The notes beneath the pieces are model-generated. The model saw only the letters and a program-made list of their open reading frames with translations, was not told the origin of the DNA and did not search any database. This document shows, one piece after another, positions 23,537 through 36,110 of a DNA stretch of 64,000 bases. The stretch spans positions 372,001 to 436,000 of the forward strand of contig NW_002476380.1 of assembly GCF_000189635.1 (NCBI RefSeq), in the 5' to 3' direction. This DNA comes from Tetrahymena thermophila SB210 (lineage: Eukaryota; Ciliophora; Oligohymenophorea; Hymenostomatida; Tetrahymenidae). Each line of letters opens with the position of its first letter. The stretch's first letter is position 1. A program made the position numbers and the translations under genes.

Positions 23537-25652
23537 GTTCTAAATAAGCTTATTCTTTTCTTTTTAATATAATCAAGATTAAATTATCTTTTAAATATAA
23601 TCTTTTAATTTGTTTTTAGCTAAAAAGATATTTTTGAAATTTATTAAAAGATGCAAGTTAATATATAAGTATTTTAAATAACTATTTCAGGTTTTAAACT
23701 AATTTCAATTACTATTTTAATATAACTAGATTTTATTCTTTTGCTTGCTTCTCATTTCCTTTCATTGAAATTAATAATCTTTATTAAATACTTGTTTTTA
23801 AAATATAAATAAAACAAAAGATCAAATATATTCATAAGCATTATTAGTAAAATAAGTTTGTAATGCAGTTGTAGGTAGAAAAAGGAATTATATGAATAAA
23901 AAAATAGAAACAGATACCTAGCTCAATCATAATAAGATTTATCAGCTTAAAAGCTTTTAAAGGAAGTATAATTAACACAGTCAAATAGATTAAATAAAAA
24001 TAAAATTAAATATCTTTCAATAAATCTAAATCAAGATATATAAATGATTCTTCTTGAAATACAAATCCAGAAATTTTATTTTTTGATTTTTATCAACAAT
24101 TTATATAGTAAAACAATTTTTTTGATATTTTTCATCAAAATCAATCAGCTAAAACTTAAGAAATAAAATAATCAATTTATATTTAGTTAGAAAATTCTTA
24201 GAAATAATTAATAAGATTGTAATTCAGAAAACTTTTTTAAACTTTATTTCAGATATTAAATTAAAAGTATAACTAAAATATGACTGAAATATATGTTATT
24301 TGATTGTAAATTTTAATCAATTTCAATTGAATAAACTAATTTAAATAATCTTGTAAAATAATTTTGTTATATAAGAAGGTATTTATTTTAAAAAATTATG
24401 AATAAATAGAATACTATCAAAATTAATTCTTATGATTACTAATATTAATTACAAATAAACAATTTCATAATTTAAATACTAATTAATTAGTCATAAAATA
24501 CCAAATAAATTAATTCCATAATAAAAATAAAAAATTTCATTTCTTAATCATATTTTAAACAATAATTTTAGAGTTAGAGTTATTGATATTGGTTGATGAA
24601 GTTTTTTTATTCATAATTATATGATTAAATAATATAATTTAAAACCATCTTAATGAATGAAACAGAAATCATTAAAATTATTTTTTCTTTTTGGGTTTAA
24701 TTTATCTATTTTGATTTTCTTATGCTTTTACTCTTGCTTATTAATCTAAAGTTTCATATTTCAATTTAATTCAGATTTTATTGATATAAATCTAGAAATT
24801 TTATTGAAGGATTTACTTCTATAAAGCAATTAATTATTTTTCAACATTTAAATATTTTTTTCCAATTTTAAATATTATTTATTTCGAGATTTGTTTTTAT
24901 TCTATTAAAAATTATTGAATTTAAATATTTTTAAAAATATTAAAAAAACGTTTTTTATAATTCTAATTTTTGTGATGTCATCAAAGTAGAAATAAAATTT
25001 TGTATTGATAGATAAACTTGAGCTTTTTAAATAAAATGATTGGCTAAATATATTGCTTATATAATAGAAGAAATAATGCTATACCATATTTAAATAGAGA
25101 GTTTAAGTGTAAGAAAGAAGTATATAATATGATGGAGTAGAATTTAAATGCATTATGTCAAGTAGATCTTTGCTTCAAGTTATCATACGCACTATTTTGA
25201 AAACAAACCTTAAACTTAAAGGTGTTTTGAAAAATATCGTATTAAATGAAAAACTCTTTATATAATAAATATTTACAATACAAACTATACAGAAAATATA
25301 TATTTAAAATATAATGAAAATTTTAGGTTTGCATAATTAATTAATGAATTGATTGATTGATTCGCTTAGCTATTCAATAAAAACATGAAATAAATCAGTG
25401 ATATATTTTTTTATTGATTGAATGATGCTTGCTACTTTAAAATGGATTAGAGAGTATAGTGTCAATATCTTTTATTTTAGTAAATTAAAAAAATAAAAAT
25501 ATTAACAAGAATCTTAATAGCGATCTTCTAAAAATTGTTTGCAAATTTATTGATAACAAATAGTAATACAATAAAATATATATTGAAAAAAAGCTAAAAA
25601 GGATTTGATTTTTAATAACAATTTAAAAGAATATTAAAGAGTAGAAATAGAA
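23537..25652. other. Long intergenic region
   Basis: About 2.1 kb of AT-rich DNA. Short TGA-only ORFs occur on both strands (for example about 50 codons starting MNKKIETD near 23892) but are no longer than expected by chance under this code. No RNA gene or repeat was recognised. Confidence 0.5.
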
Positions 25653-28156
25653 ATGGGTATATCATATTTATTATATTATAGCATGCTCCTCATGAGTATG
25701 GATTAGTGAAAATAATATTTTTTTATAAAATAAATATGTATTGCAGAAAAAAACACTGTTTTGACTACAAGCATTGGTGTTTCAGTTGGTGTATTAACAT
25801 CTCTTCTCATCAATTATCTCAGAAATTAAAAAGCTGAGTGCAAACAATAAAGACAATCTTTGGCTATTACAGAATCCGAATAACCATATGAAGATGATGA
25901 TGCTAAGAGAAGAAAAGTTATCTAAGAGCTCATTAAAACTAACAAAGGCAAGTACAAAGGTAGAAAATTGCTTTAAAATTTAATTTACATATTTGACTCA
26001 AAAGCATATAGAACTATACAGCAAAAACAAAACATGCAAAAAATCTAAAAAAAAAGTTATATAGATTTAAAAACAAGCTTTAATTTGATTCAAAGAATAA
26101 AAAATATTTTAAATATACCATAAAGAATATTCATTCATAATTATTCGATTAACAAATAACGCCATAAAATTGTCTTCAACAATAAACTTAGTAGTTTTTC
26201 AATTTAAAAATACTATAAATAGAATTCCATAGACTTAAAATTAAGGATGGTGCATTAGTTGGAAATTCATTACTTGATGAAATCAGATTCCTTGACAGTG
26301 CTCTTTGTGAAATAGAGAAAGTTCCTAACCTCATTATTGATTTAGTAAGCAATCAAACGTTTACACCTAAAACTTTAAATTGAATTTAAAATATTTAAAA
26401 TCAAAAGGGATTAGACATCTTTGAAGAGGTAGTTAACCCTATTGCAAGACACACTCATAAAGATACTTTTATTAATACAAACTCATTTATTTTATGTAAG
26501 TGATTAATCTTTTGTTTAAATTTTAATTTTTATTAATGAATCTGAAAAGCCTATGCTGCATTTGGTCCTTCTTAAATGATTCAAAATGCTAAGAGATGGT
26601 TAAGAGCTGGTCCTCGTTATCACAATTACTTTAGACCTGACTAATCAAAGGTTTTGATTGTGACATAAGATGGCCTTTGCCCTGGTTTGAATGTCGTCAT
26701 TAGAGAAATTGTTATGCACTTAAATTACAACTATTAGGTAATTAGTTAATTAACTAAATATAAAAACCGTTTTCTTTATTCTTACTAATTTAATTACCTG
26801 CATAAAAAAGGTTGAATAAATCTATGGAGCCAAATTTGGTTGGAAAGGTATTTACGAGGAAGACTGGGTTCAATTAATTCCCAGCTAAATTAAAACTATC
26901 CATCACAGAGGTGGTACCTTCATAGGAACTTCAAGAACTGGTTTTGATAGAGATAAAATTATTGAAACACTTATCAAGCACAATTTTAATTAGCTCTATG
27001 TCATCTGCGGAAACAGTATAAAACTCTTTTTAAATAATTTATATATAATAATGAAATAAAATTTAAATTTCGTTCTAAACTTATTTTAAAATGAAATTCT
27101 AAACTTATTTTAAAATGAAAAGAATCCATGGGTCAAGTTCTTGAACTTTATTATGAAATCAGAAGAAGAAAACTCAATATTGGTGTTTGTAACATTCCAA
27201 GAAGCGTCGATAATGATATTCCTATTATCGATGAATCATTTGGTTATTAATCTTGTGTTGAAGTAAAAAAATTATTTTAAATTATTAATTTAATTTATTT
27301 AAATTTTGTTTTATGCTATTTGCAGGAAGCTTAAAGAGTAATTGATAGTGCTTGGGTCGAATCTCGTTCCCATAGAAATGGTGTTGGTATTATTAGAGTT
27401 ATGGGATAAAAGAGTGGATTTATTGCTATGGGTGCTTGTCTTGCATCTCGTTGTGTAAATGTATGTTTGATCCCTGAATTTAATTACGATCTATATGGAA
27501 AGAGTGGTGTCCTTGACTATATCAAATAGAGAATTATTAAGAAGGGTCATTGTATAGTTGTTGTTTCTGAAGGAGCCAGTAATTAATTATACACAATTCT
27601 ATAATAGTTTAACTTAATTTTTTTAAAAATATAGACAGCTCATTTGCTGATGCTGATGATGTTCCTGGTGATGTTGGTAAATTCTTATAAGATGAAATTC
27701 AAAAGTTTTGTGCTTAAGACAATACTGAAGTTACTGTAAAATATTTTGATCCTTTATATATGCTTCGTGCTGTTAGAGCTAATGCTTATGACACCAAATA
27801 GTGCAGGTAAATAAATAAATATTCTATAAAGCTGTATTGTTTAATTTATTTTATAAATAAAGTACTCTTGCTTAAAACGCAGTACATGGTTTAATGGCAG
27901 GTTTCACTGGGTTTTCTATTGGTCACGTCCATAACAAGGTAAAATGAATTATTTATTAGAATTTGTATAATTTAACAACTATTTTTAAAAAAAGACTTGT
28001 TTCATACCTCTTGAAGAAATGCTTAGTGGAAATTATAGAAATAGAATAGTAGCAAGTAACAAAAACTGGTAGAGATTACTAGCTTCTACTGGTTAGCCAT
28101 CCTTCATCAATGAAGAAGAATTAAAGAAAATAATTGGAACTAGCAAATAAGAATGA
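25653..28156 (+). CDS. Membrane-anchored phosphofructokinase-like protein A, nucleotide-site motif degenerate
   Basis: Eleven exons (25653-25695, 25747-25959, 26223-26344, 26408-26495, 26550-26737, 26811-27015, 27123-27262, 27326-27578, 27635-27806, 27863-27938, 27995-28156) encode 553 residues. A hydrophobic N-terminus ([20 protein letters not shown]) predicts a membrane anchor, unusual for PFK. The fold is a plant-type [29 protein letters not shown] (catalytic Asp316 kept), [34 protein letters not shown]. The usual GGDG Mg-ATP motif is instead CGNK (284-287) and the MGR Arg is Gln361. Normal enzymes make fructose 1,6-bisphosphate from fructose 6-phosphate and ATP; activity here is doubtful. 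Several introns match those of the next gene. The first exon is the least certain. Confidence 0.88.
27073..27120. repeat. Perfect 24-bp tandem duplication next to a splice acceptor
   Basis: ttctaaacttattttaaaat plus gaaa occurs twice in a row (27073-27096, 27097-27120) and ends directly at the AG acceptor of intron 6 of the phosphofructokinase A gene. Only the distal copy is followed by the used AG. Confidence 0.85.
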
Positions 28157-28777
28157 GAATTAAAATAATAAATTGAATAATTATAATATTTTAAAAGTTT
28201 TCTACTTTGAATACAAAAAGTAGTTTGTGTAGATTTTAAGAAATATTTTCTTTAAAAATGAAGTTTTCGAAATAAAAAATAAAAATTTTATTTTCAAATT
28301 TTTTTAGCAACTTTTTTTATGAAAAAAATAAAAATTGGAATTAAATCTACTTTATCTTGAATTTTTATTCATTGGTTTAATTTATTAAAATAAATTTAAG
28401 ACAAAAAATATAGTCTACTAGAACTATTTTTTAATTTTAAGTAGGTCTTATAGTATTTTGCTTATTTTGACTATTTTTTAATATTAAAGTATTTATAATA
28501 CCTCATATTGTACTCAAAAATCAGTAATTGTGATAGCTGCATTTTATTATTATGCAATAAAATTTCCAGATATTATTATTAGTAATGCGTAGAGCTTTAT
28601 TTGCATACAATGAATATTAGTGTGGTTTTTTGCATCACTAATTAAATAAATTATATTTGAGACAACACAAGATATGTATGAGTAATAGATAAGAGTAAAA
28701 AATTAGTTCAATCATTCAATTAATAACAATACTTATTAGTATAAGAAGACGAATAATTAATTAATAAATTAATTAAC
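28157..28777. other. Spacer between the two phosphofructokinase paralogues
   Basis: AT-rich, no gene recognised. An upstream first exon of the second paralogue could lie here. Confidence 0.5.
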
Positions 28778-31430
28778 ATGAATTATTTCTAAATAAAAGT
28801 GTGATCGGACTTCTATTATTAACTAAATCTTTAATTAGATACATACATACTGCTTTTAATAAAATAAACTTAGAAAAAAAAGCAATCAAAAACAAAAATA
28901 AATTAAAATCTACTTTCAAATCAAGCAAGCATAAATGGGTATTTAAATTATTATTTATTTTTGAATACTGATCAATAGCTTTTATAGCCAAAATAACCAT
29001 TTATCTAGATTATCTTAGGATTTTATTTAACCTTATTTTATAGATTTAAAGCAAGGTATTGTTCTAACTGGTAGCATATCATTTGGTGTTATTGGTAGTA
29101 TAGTAGCAAATTTGGTTTACAAAAATATTGAAAAGAAGAAAAAGAAAGATCAAGTTGAATATGATGGTTTCTTAGCAGAATAAGAAGATGTGATTGAAGA
29201 AGAAATAGACTTCAAATACAGAGTTTCATCAAGAAAAAAAACTGCTACAATTCATACTGACCCTGAAAATCTTAATAGTAAATTAAAATAAATTTTCAAT
29301 TCTATTTTAGTTTTATAATTTGAATGCTAGTAAGCTGAAAGCATAATATACAAAACAAACTAAATATACTGCAAAATCACTTTAGAACTAAAGAAAATAA
29401 AATAATATTTTGAACTGAAATATTTTTAAAAGAAAGCATGTGCATTTTTTTTATAAGCGTTAAATAAAATTTCTTACAGCTTATATTTTTAAATAGCTTT
29501 TTTGTAATTCTAAAAAATAATAAATATAAAAATCGTTTTTAATTAATTAATGATTTAGTTTATTTGTTAATTTATTTATTTATTAAACAAATTTAATTAA
29601 TTAGCTTTATATTTAAAATAAATATTATAAAGTTGACAGGTAAAGACTCAAAGTAAGTGCTAAGATTCACATTGATAATCATTTAATTGAAGAACTTAGA
29701 TTCCTTGATTCTCCTATATGTGAAATAGAAAGAGTCCATAATCTTATTATTGATAGAGTATGATAAAAATGAATGAATAGGTTTAATTTGGTAACTTATT
29801 TTATTAATATAAAAAGGGTTTGACTTAGATTGATGATATAGTAACTAAAAAAGCAGAATCTATGCCTAAAGGAGCATTTATTTTCACAAATACCTTTATC
29901 CTTAGTAAATATATTTGAAATAGAAAGTATTTTACTATAATTAAGTTAAAAATTAATAAAAAAATAAAAGATAAGGTTGAATACGGCCCAACTTGCATGA
30001 TTTAGTCAGCTAAAAGATGGCTCAGAGCTGGTCCTAGATATCATTTATATTTTTAACCTTAGGAAGTAAAAGCATTAGTCCTTTCAGTAGGTAGTATAGT
30101 TCCAGGAATCAATGTAGTTATTAGGGAAATAGTGCGTGCTCTTAATAATAATTATGGGGCAAATTAGGTTTTTGGTGCAAGATTTGGCTATAAAGGAGTG
30201 ATTGAGGAAAACTTCATAGATTTGAGTAAAAACTTAGCTGAAAATGTTCATTCCACTGGAGGATCCTTTTTAGGAGTCTGTAGAGGTGGATTCAATTTGC
30301 ATTTAATTCTAAAAGTTTTGATTAAGCATGGATTTAACTAATTGTATATCATCGGTGGAGATGGAGCTATGAGAAGTGCATAAGCACTTTTAATTGAAAT
30401 ATCTAAAAAAAAGCATAATATTGCTATATGTGTAATTCCTAAAAGTGTCTAAGGTGATATCCCTATTGCTGAAGAATAAATGGGTTTTTAAACAACCATT
30501 GAAGTAAAACATTTAAAGTATAATTAAATATTCTAAAAAATTTATTTTCATTTTTAGGAAACTGCAAAGGCTGTTGAAGCAGGATTTGTGGAAAGCTAAT
30601 CTCATGAATACGGTATTGGTCTAATCAGATGCTTTGGTAGAAATGCTGGGTTTGTTGCAAGTCATGTTGCTGAAGCCACTGGTTGTGTTGATGTTGTACT
30701 TGTGCCTGAGTTTTAATGGGATCTCTATGGAGAAAAGGGTGTTTTGGAATACATTAGAAGCCAAATTAAAATTAAAAAGCATCTTATCATTATTGTTAGT
30801 GAGGGTTCAGGTAAAAATTATATTTCATTGTGTTGTAAAAATAAAATTATTGGTTACTGATAAATTAGTTAATAGCTTAAGAGATGTCCACTTACCTGAA
30901 TTAGGAGAAGATGAATCAGGAAATAAAATTTACATAAATATTGGTGAATTCTTAAAAGATAAAATCATCCAATATTGTGAGGATAAAAAGTAACCAATAA
31001 TCATCAAATTTATTGACCCTCTCTACATAACTAGGGCATGTAGAGCTAATCCACATGACACCAAGGTTTGCAGGTATAAAAATTTTTTGAGAATTGATTT
31101 TTTTTAAAAGAATTAAATAAATTAATAGCTAAATGGCTTAAAATGCAGTTCATGGATGTATGGCAGGATTTACTGGATTTGCTGTAGTCATTGTGCATCA
31201 TAAAGTAAATAAAATTTATAAAATAAATCATATTTAATGATAAAATTTAAATTTTTTAATAGACAGCTTTCGTTCCATTATCAGAAATGGTATCAGGAAA
31301 TTATGAAAATAAATTGGTCCCTCATAACAGACATTGGTAGAGAGTTTTATCATAAACCTTATAACCTTCTTTCATAAATAATGAAGAAGAGCACCTTAAA
31401 TAATAAGAATAAGAGAACAAAGCTTTGTGA
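28778..31430 (+). CDS. Membrane-anchored phosphofructokinase-like protein B, catalytic Asp replaced
   Basis: Exons proposed: 28778-28798 (weak), 29052-29276, 29633-29757, 29817-29904, 29971-30503, 30558-30810, 30884-31073, 31129-31204, 31263-31430. The 88-, 253- and 76-nt exons equal those of paralogue A. The N-terminus has a membrane segment (GIVLTGSISFGVIGSIVANL) then a Lys cluster. IIGGDGAMRSA keeps the Mg-ATP motif and CFGRNAGF keeps the MGR-type Arg. However, PKSVQGDIPIAEE has Gln (TAA at 30450) in place of the catalytic Asp. A run of seven A at 29234-29240 puts the coding-like frame out of register. Either one base is missing, or splicing uses donor GTAAGC at 29329, which restores phase but adds odd residues. 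Probably a non-catalytic or regulatory paralogue. Confidence 0.8.
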
Positions 31431-31851
31431 AGTTTATTTTTAAAAATAAGTATTTTAAAATAAAATTATAATTTGTTTGTTTAATTCAAATTTATCTTTA
31501 CATTTTTGTAAAAAATAAGTTTTAAATAAATTAATTATAAAAATACTATTTCTTTTTCTTTAAATTATACATTAAATAACAAAAATTATTGCTAGATATG
31601 CATTTTCCTTTCTTTGATTCATAGATCAATAATAAAATAAACAATTAAAAATGATAAGTTGCTAAACAATGAAACTTTTTTATTTATATATTAAATAAAT
31701 TATTTTTATTGGCTAATTCAAAATTTTTAATAAATAGTTGTCTATTAAAATTAATATGGAAATAAAAATTAAAAAAATCAGCATACAAAAATATACACTT
31801 TGCTTTTAATTATAAATATAATACATAAAACTAATTAATTATTCTGATTAA
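31431..31851. other. Intergenic between convergent genes
   Basis: Short AT-rich spacer between phosphofructokinase B and the minus-strand coiled-coil gene; nothing seen. Confidence 0.6.
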
Positions 31852-34137
31852 TCATGAAAGTTCTTAAATATATTTATTCAAAAATTTTTCAAACTCTTCT
31901 AAAGATGAATATGTTTAAATTTCATTAATAATGTCTATTGATTCCTGAGTTATTATTTTATTCAATTTATTTAAATATTCTTAATATTGCTTTTATTGAG
32001 AGTTTTCTTTGCATTTAAAGTTCACTTTTACAATCTTTTAGCCTCTATCTTAGTTAAATGTAATTTCAAGTGTTGAATAAAATTCTTTTGCCTACTATAT
32101 TGTTATTTACAACAATTTTTTCAAGTAATCCACTGATTCTTCTTAAAAATATTTTTCTTAATCTAATAAAAACAAAGAGAAACTTAGTACCATAAATTTT
32201 TCTTTGTCATATAGAGCCCATAATATTGAAAATAATTATTTATTTTCTATTAATTAATTTTATTTAAATTCTTTAATTTCGACAATCTTTTATTTAACTT
32301 AAGTAATTATATCTTTAATAAGTGGTGTTACTTTTTATATAAAAATATTTTATTCTTCCAATTCTTTTTGTTCATTTTAAAGCTTTTTTATTTAATCCTA
32401 TATAATTACTATCTCTTTATTTTTTTAGTTTTGATATTATTCTTTAAATAATAATAGCTCATTTTACAAAATCTATTATTTTTACTTTAAATCAGTTTAC
32501 TCTCCATTCATATTTTTAATGTTATTTTCTTCTTATAAAATATTTTCATCAAATTTATCAATTTCTTATTATATTTAACCCTAGCTTTTAACTTATAGTG
32601 AATATTATTGTTGTAATTCATTGATTTATTATTAAGCTTAGTTAAAATTAATAAGTTATTAGTTTGATTATTATTTTATATTATGATCTATTTTTTATTT
32701 TTGTATTTTAGACAACAAAATCTAAAAATCTTCAAGAAATGAAACATCAAATCCATTTTATTTAAATACATTCAAAAATTAATTAAAGAATACTGATTTA
32801 GAGAATTATTTATCAAAAATATTAATTTTAGTCTTATGTTTCTTAACAGAGAGACTTTATTACATTAGTGACAAGGCTTACTAAAAACCTGTATTCTTTG
32901 GTATTTCGTATTTTTAAGAATTACCTACCAAAATTATATTTAATTATAATTAATTAGTTTTATTATCGTTTGCTATAGTTTCTAAAGCTTTTGTTAAACT
33001 GGAAAGCAATTTAGGTAGATGAAATTTGTGCGTAAGGCTAATATTACTGAAGTTAAATCTATCCTCAGATTAATATTTATAAATTGAATAATCACTTTCA
33101 TTCAAATTTTTTTGTAAAAATTCTTTTAATAAATTCTCCTAATGTTATTATTCACAAAATTCATCAATCAAAAGTATAACTTTACTTTTTTATTGTGATG
33201 CTTAGCCTATTATTTTATTTTATGAAATCTAAAACTGATTAATTAAATTTTAAATTTCTTATTAGTGTTTTTTTTAGATAGATTCATACATTTCTTTTTT
33301 CTATTCATAATTGTTAGTAGCCTCCTTTTTGATTAATAAAATATTATGTTAGTAAATATAAAATTTTTTTTCAAATAGAAAATTAATTCTTTAAAACAAA
33401 TTTTTACAAATTAATTAATCCAAAGTTATTAACAACTAAAAATTTAAAATAATAAGAAATATTTTTAATACCTTTATTTGCGTAGTTATCTTATTTTACT
33501 CATTTTTAAGATTGGTAAGTTCTACTTCCAGATTTTATTTGAAGCTTTTTAATTTATCCAAAGACAATAAGAACATATTGATATTTTTTTCACATTCTTA
33601 CATTTATTTTTTCACTTCATCTATTTCTTTATTTAATTTTATATATTTACTTTCTGTAAATAAATCTTATTCGATCTTATTTAATGTGCATTCTAATTAT
33701 GTAGTTTATGTATTTATATCTTATTAATTTTAGTTTTTTTATTTTTCATTTGTTTATTAGGTAAAACTTAGTTGAGATTCATTTTTAATCATTTCTTCTA
33801 AGGATTATTATAATTATATTTAGAATTAGTGCATCTACATGTAAGATTGTTTTGTGAGGTTTATATTTTCTACAATAGTTTTTCTAGGAGCAGGTAATGT
33901 TGAAGGGCTGTAATGTTTTGTTTTTTTCTGTATTTATAGATGTTCTTATAAATTTTGTAGGATATTTCTGACACTAGGAACATAGCTATTGATATATTTC
34001 GAAGTTATATCTTCATCTCCTTTCATAAAATCTTTAATTTTTTATAAGCATAATATGATTGGATTTAATTGCTCTTTTAAATCTTTTTATTGATTTGATA
34101 GAAGCGTTTATTAAAGATATATAATATTCTTCATCAT
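31852..34137 (-). CDS. Large coiled-coil protein with a possible degenerate vWA-like core
   Basis: Two exons (34137-33472 and 33435-31852) around a 36-bp intron give 749 residues, phase 0. The N-terminal third is polar. Coiled coils follow (KLNKEIDEVKKQMQECEKN and VELTNLKNEQNKITTQIK). A globular middle begins KVILLIDEFCEQHQENLLKE and continues with KALETIANDNKTNQLQLN and then IILVGN. The order strand with Asp, helices, then a second hydrophobic strand suits a von Willebrand A fold, but DxSxS is replaced by DEFCE, so metal binding would be lost. The C-terminal 350 residues are Gln-rich coiled coil. It lies head-to-head with the vWA gene at 36111. A nucleotide-binding Walker B reading of LLIDE is less likely because no P-loop is present. 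Function unknown. Confidence 0.7.
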
Positions 34138-36110
34138 AGGTAAATATTTTTTTATATTATTAACTTTATATATTAATAGATTAAATAAATTAGAGTTTTA
34201 AAAGAATAATTTAATTAACTAATTAATTAGTAGCTACTTATTTACCTAATATTTGTTAGAATATTTAAATTTTAATTAATAAATTCTTTTATAATTCTAT
34301 TACCAACTTTACTGATAATAAATATGATTTAAAATAAAAGTGTTTTATTTTAATTAAAGTTTTTCGACTATATTAAAATAAAATACTTTTATTTTTATTT
34401 GGTAGAATAATTTAAAATCGTTTTGAAGGGAAGAGGAGGTATGCTTTAAGTGACTGACTGTTGAATGGAAAGTGCTAAGTTTTATGGGAAAAAATTATAA
34501 GAATTTAAAATTAAAGAGTGATTTGCTATCTCTTTTTATATCCCTAAAGAAAAATAAACCGTAATTTGGAAAAAATGACGAATTAAAACGGAAATTAATA
34601 ATATAGAAGTGCTTTATTTATTTATTTTATTTCTAAATGACGTTTAAAAAATTTATAAAAGATTAAATTCTATACCCAACTTTCATTTATAGATTGATTT
34701 GTTAGTAAAATAATATATTTAATATTTTATTATTTTATTTGCTTTTTTAAAGAGAAAAATTACTAAAATAATATTTATTCGATAAATGTATATTCCATTA
34801 GATAAATATAATAAACTAGAGAAGAAGAAAAACCTTTTATTTTTAATGTTTTTATTTGATAATCATTAAAAAAATAACAAAATATTAGAATTATTATAAT
34901 AATTTCTTTTATTATAATGAATTACTTATTGATGACAAATTATGATGAATTTTTTTTCTTTTTTGCGTTTTAAGATAATAAAAGAGATTTAAATTGAAAT
35001 TCGAAAATTTAAATGTTTTCAAAATAATAATATGTTTAAAATATAATTATTTTATTTGCTTTTTCTTATCGAAAAACAACTAATTTTATACTTATTAGGT
35101 AACTTCATACAAAATTAAGTAAAAATTATTAATTTTCTATTTAAAAATTTTTTGTTTTTCATACTATCTTTCAAAAATAATACTAATACCCTTCATTATA
35201 AATAAATGTTGTGAATATTTATTTATTAAGCCAATTTATGGTCTAACAAAAATAATTTTTTGTATAAAACAATTTTTCTATTCAAAAAACGAAATAAAAA
35301 TTATTTCAATAAATTAAATCTTTATCAACTATAATGAATAGAATTAAAAATTACTCACTCCATTTAAGTTAATTATTTGATAAACATTAGAGTTTTAAAT
35401 CATTTTTTCGAAATATTCTAATTACTTTTAAAAAAATACTCTTTGATTATTCGTTTTTATTTCAATCTAAGTTTTCGGAAAGTTTTAATTGAATTTTTCA
35501 TAAATATACTGATTAGTATTAGAACTCAACTCTTTGATGATTTGTTTTTATTTAAATCTAAATTCGAAAATAAATTCATTTGTATATTAAAATAATAATA
35601 TATTTAAAATATAATTATTTTATTTACTTTTTATATGGGAAAAATAATTAATTTTATATTTGTTAGCCACCTCAAAACAACAATAAGTAAAAATTATAAA
35701 TTTTAAATTAAAAAATCTTTTGTTTTTAATGTTATCTTTCAAAAATTAATACAAACACTTTTACATAAATAAATGTTGTTAACAATTACTTATTAAGTAA
35801 ATTTTTAATCTAGCAAACTGAATTTTTTGTATAAAATAATTGTATGATTAGAATATGTATGTAATCATAATTGTAAGAACATGATAAACATTTTTAATTT
35901 ATCAACTAGATAATAAATACTCACTCATTTGTATATTTATTATTTGATAAACATCAAAGTTTTAAGTAAATTTATGTTTTTTATTCTAATTAGCTCTCAA
36001 ATAATTTCTTTTTAATCATTTGATTTTAAATATTATGATTGCTCTCATAAATAATTATAATAAAATAAACAATAAAATAAAAAAACAAATAAATAAATAA
36101 ATAAAAAGAC
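34138..36110. other. Divergent intergenic region with a two-copy tandem duplication
   Basis: Nearly 2 kb between two head-to-head genes, so it should hold both promoters. Much of it is the duplicated segment listed separately. No gene was found. Confidence 0.55.
34970..35990. repeat. Two diverged tandem copies of a ~567-bp non-coding unit
   Basis: The blocks 'aaaataataatat', 'atataattattttattt', 'aaatgttgt...taagt/taag' and 'actcactc...atttgataaacat' occur in the same order from about 35021 and again from about 35589. The offset is constant at 566-568 bp. Similarity is clear but imperfect. No open frame is conserved between the copies. Confidence 0.65.

Noticed and set aside
30634..30993. 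119-codon plus-strand ORF starting MVEMLGLLQ
   Set aside because: It is an out-of-frame reading that enters phosphofructokinase B exon 6 in the wrong frame and runs through an intron into the correct frame of exon 7.
33160..33220. Walker B motif of an AAA+/ORC-type ATPase (VILLIDEFCE) in the minus-strand coiled-coil gene
   Set aside because: No P-loop GxxxxGK[ST] is present upstream in the same protein, and the layout parallels the neighbouring vWA protein better.
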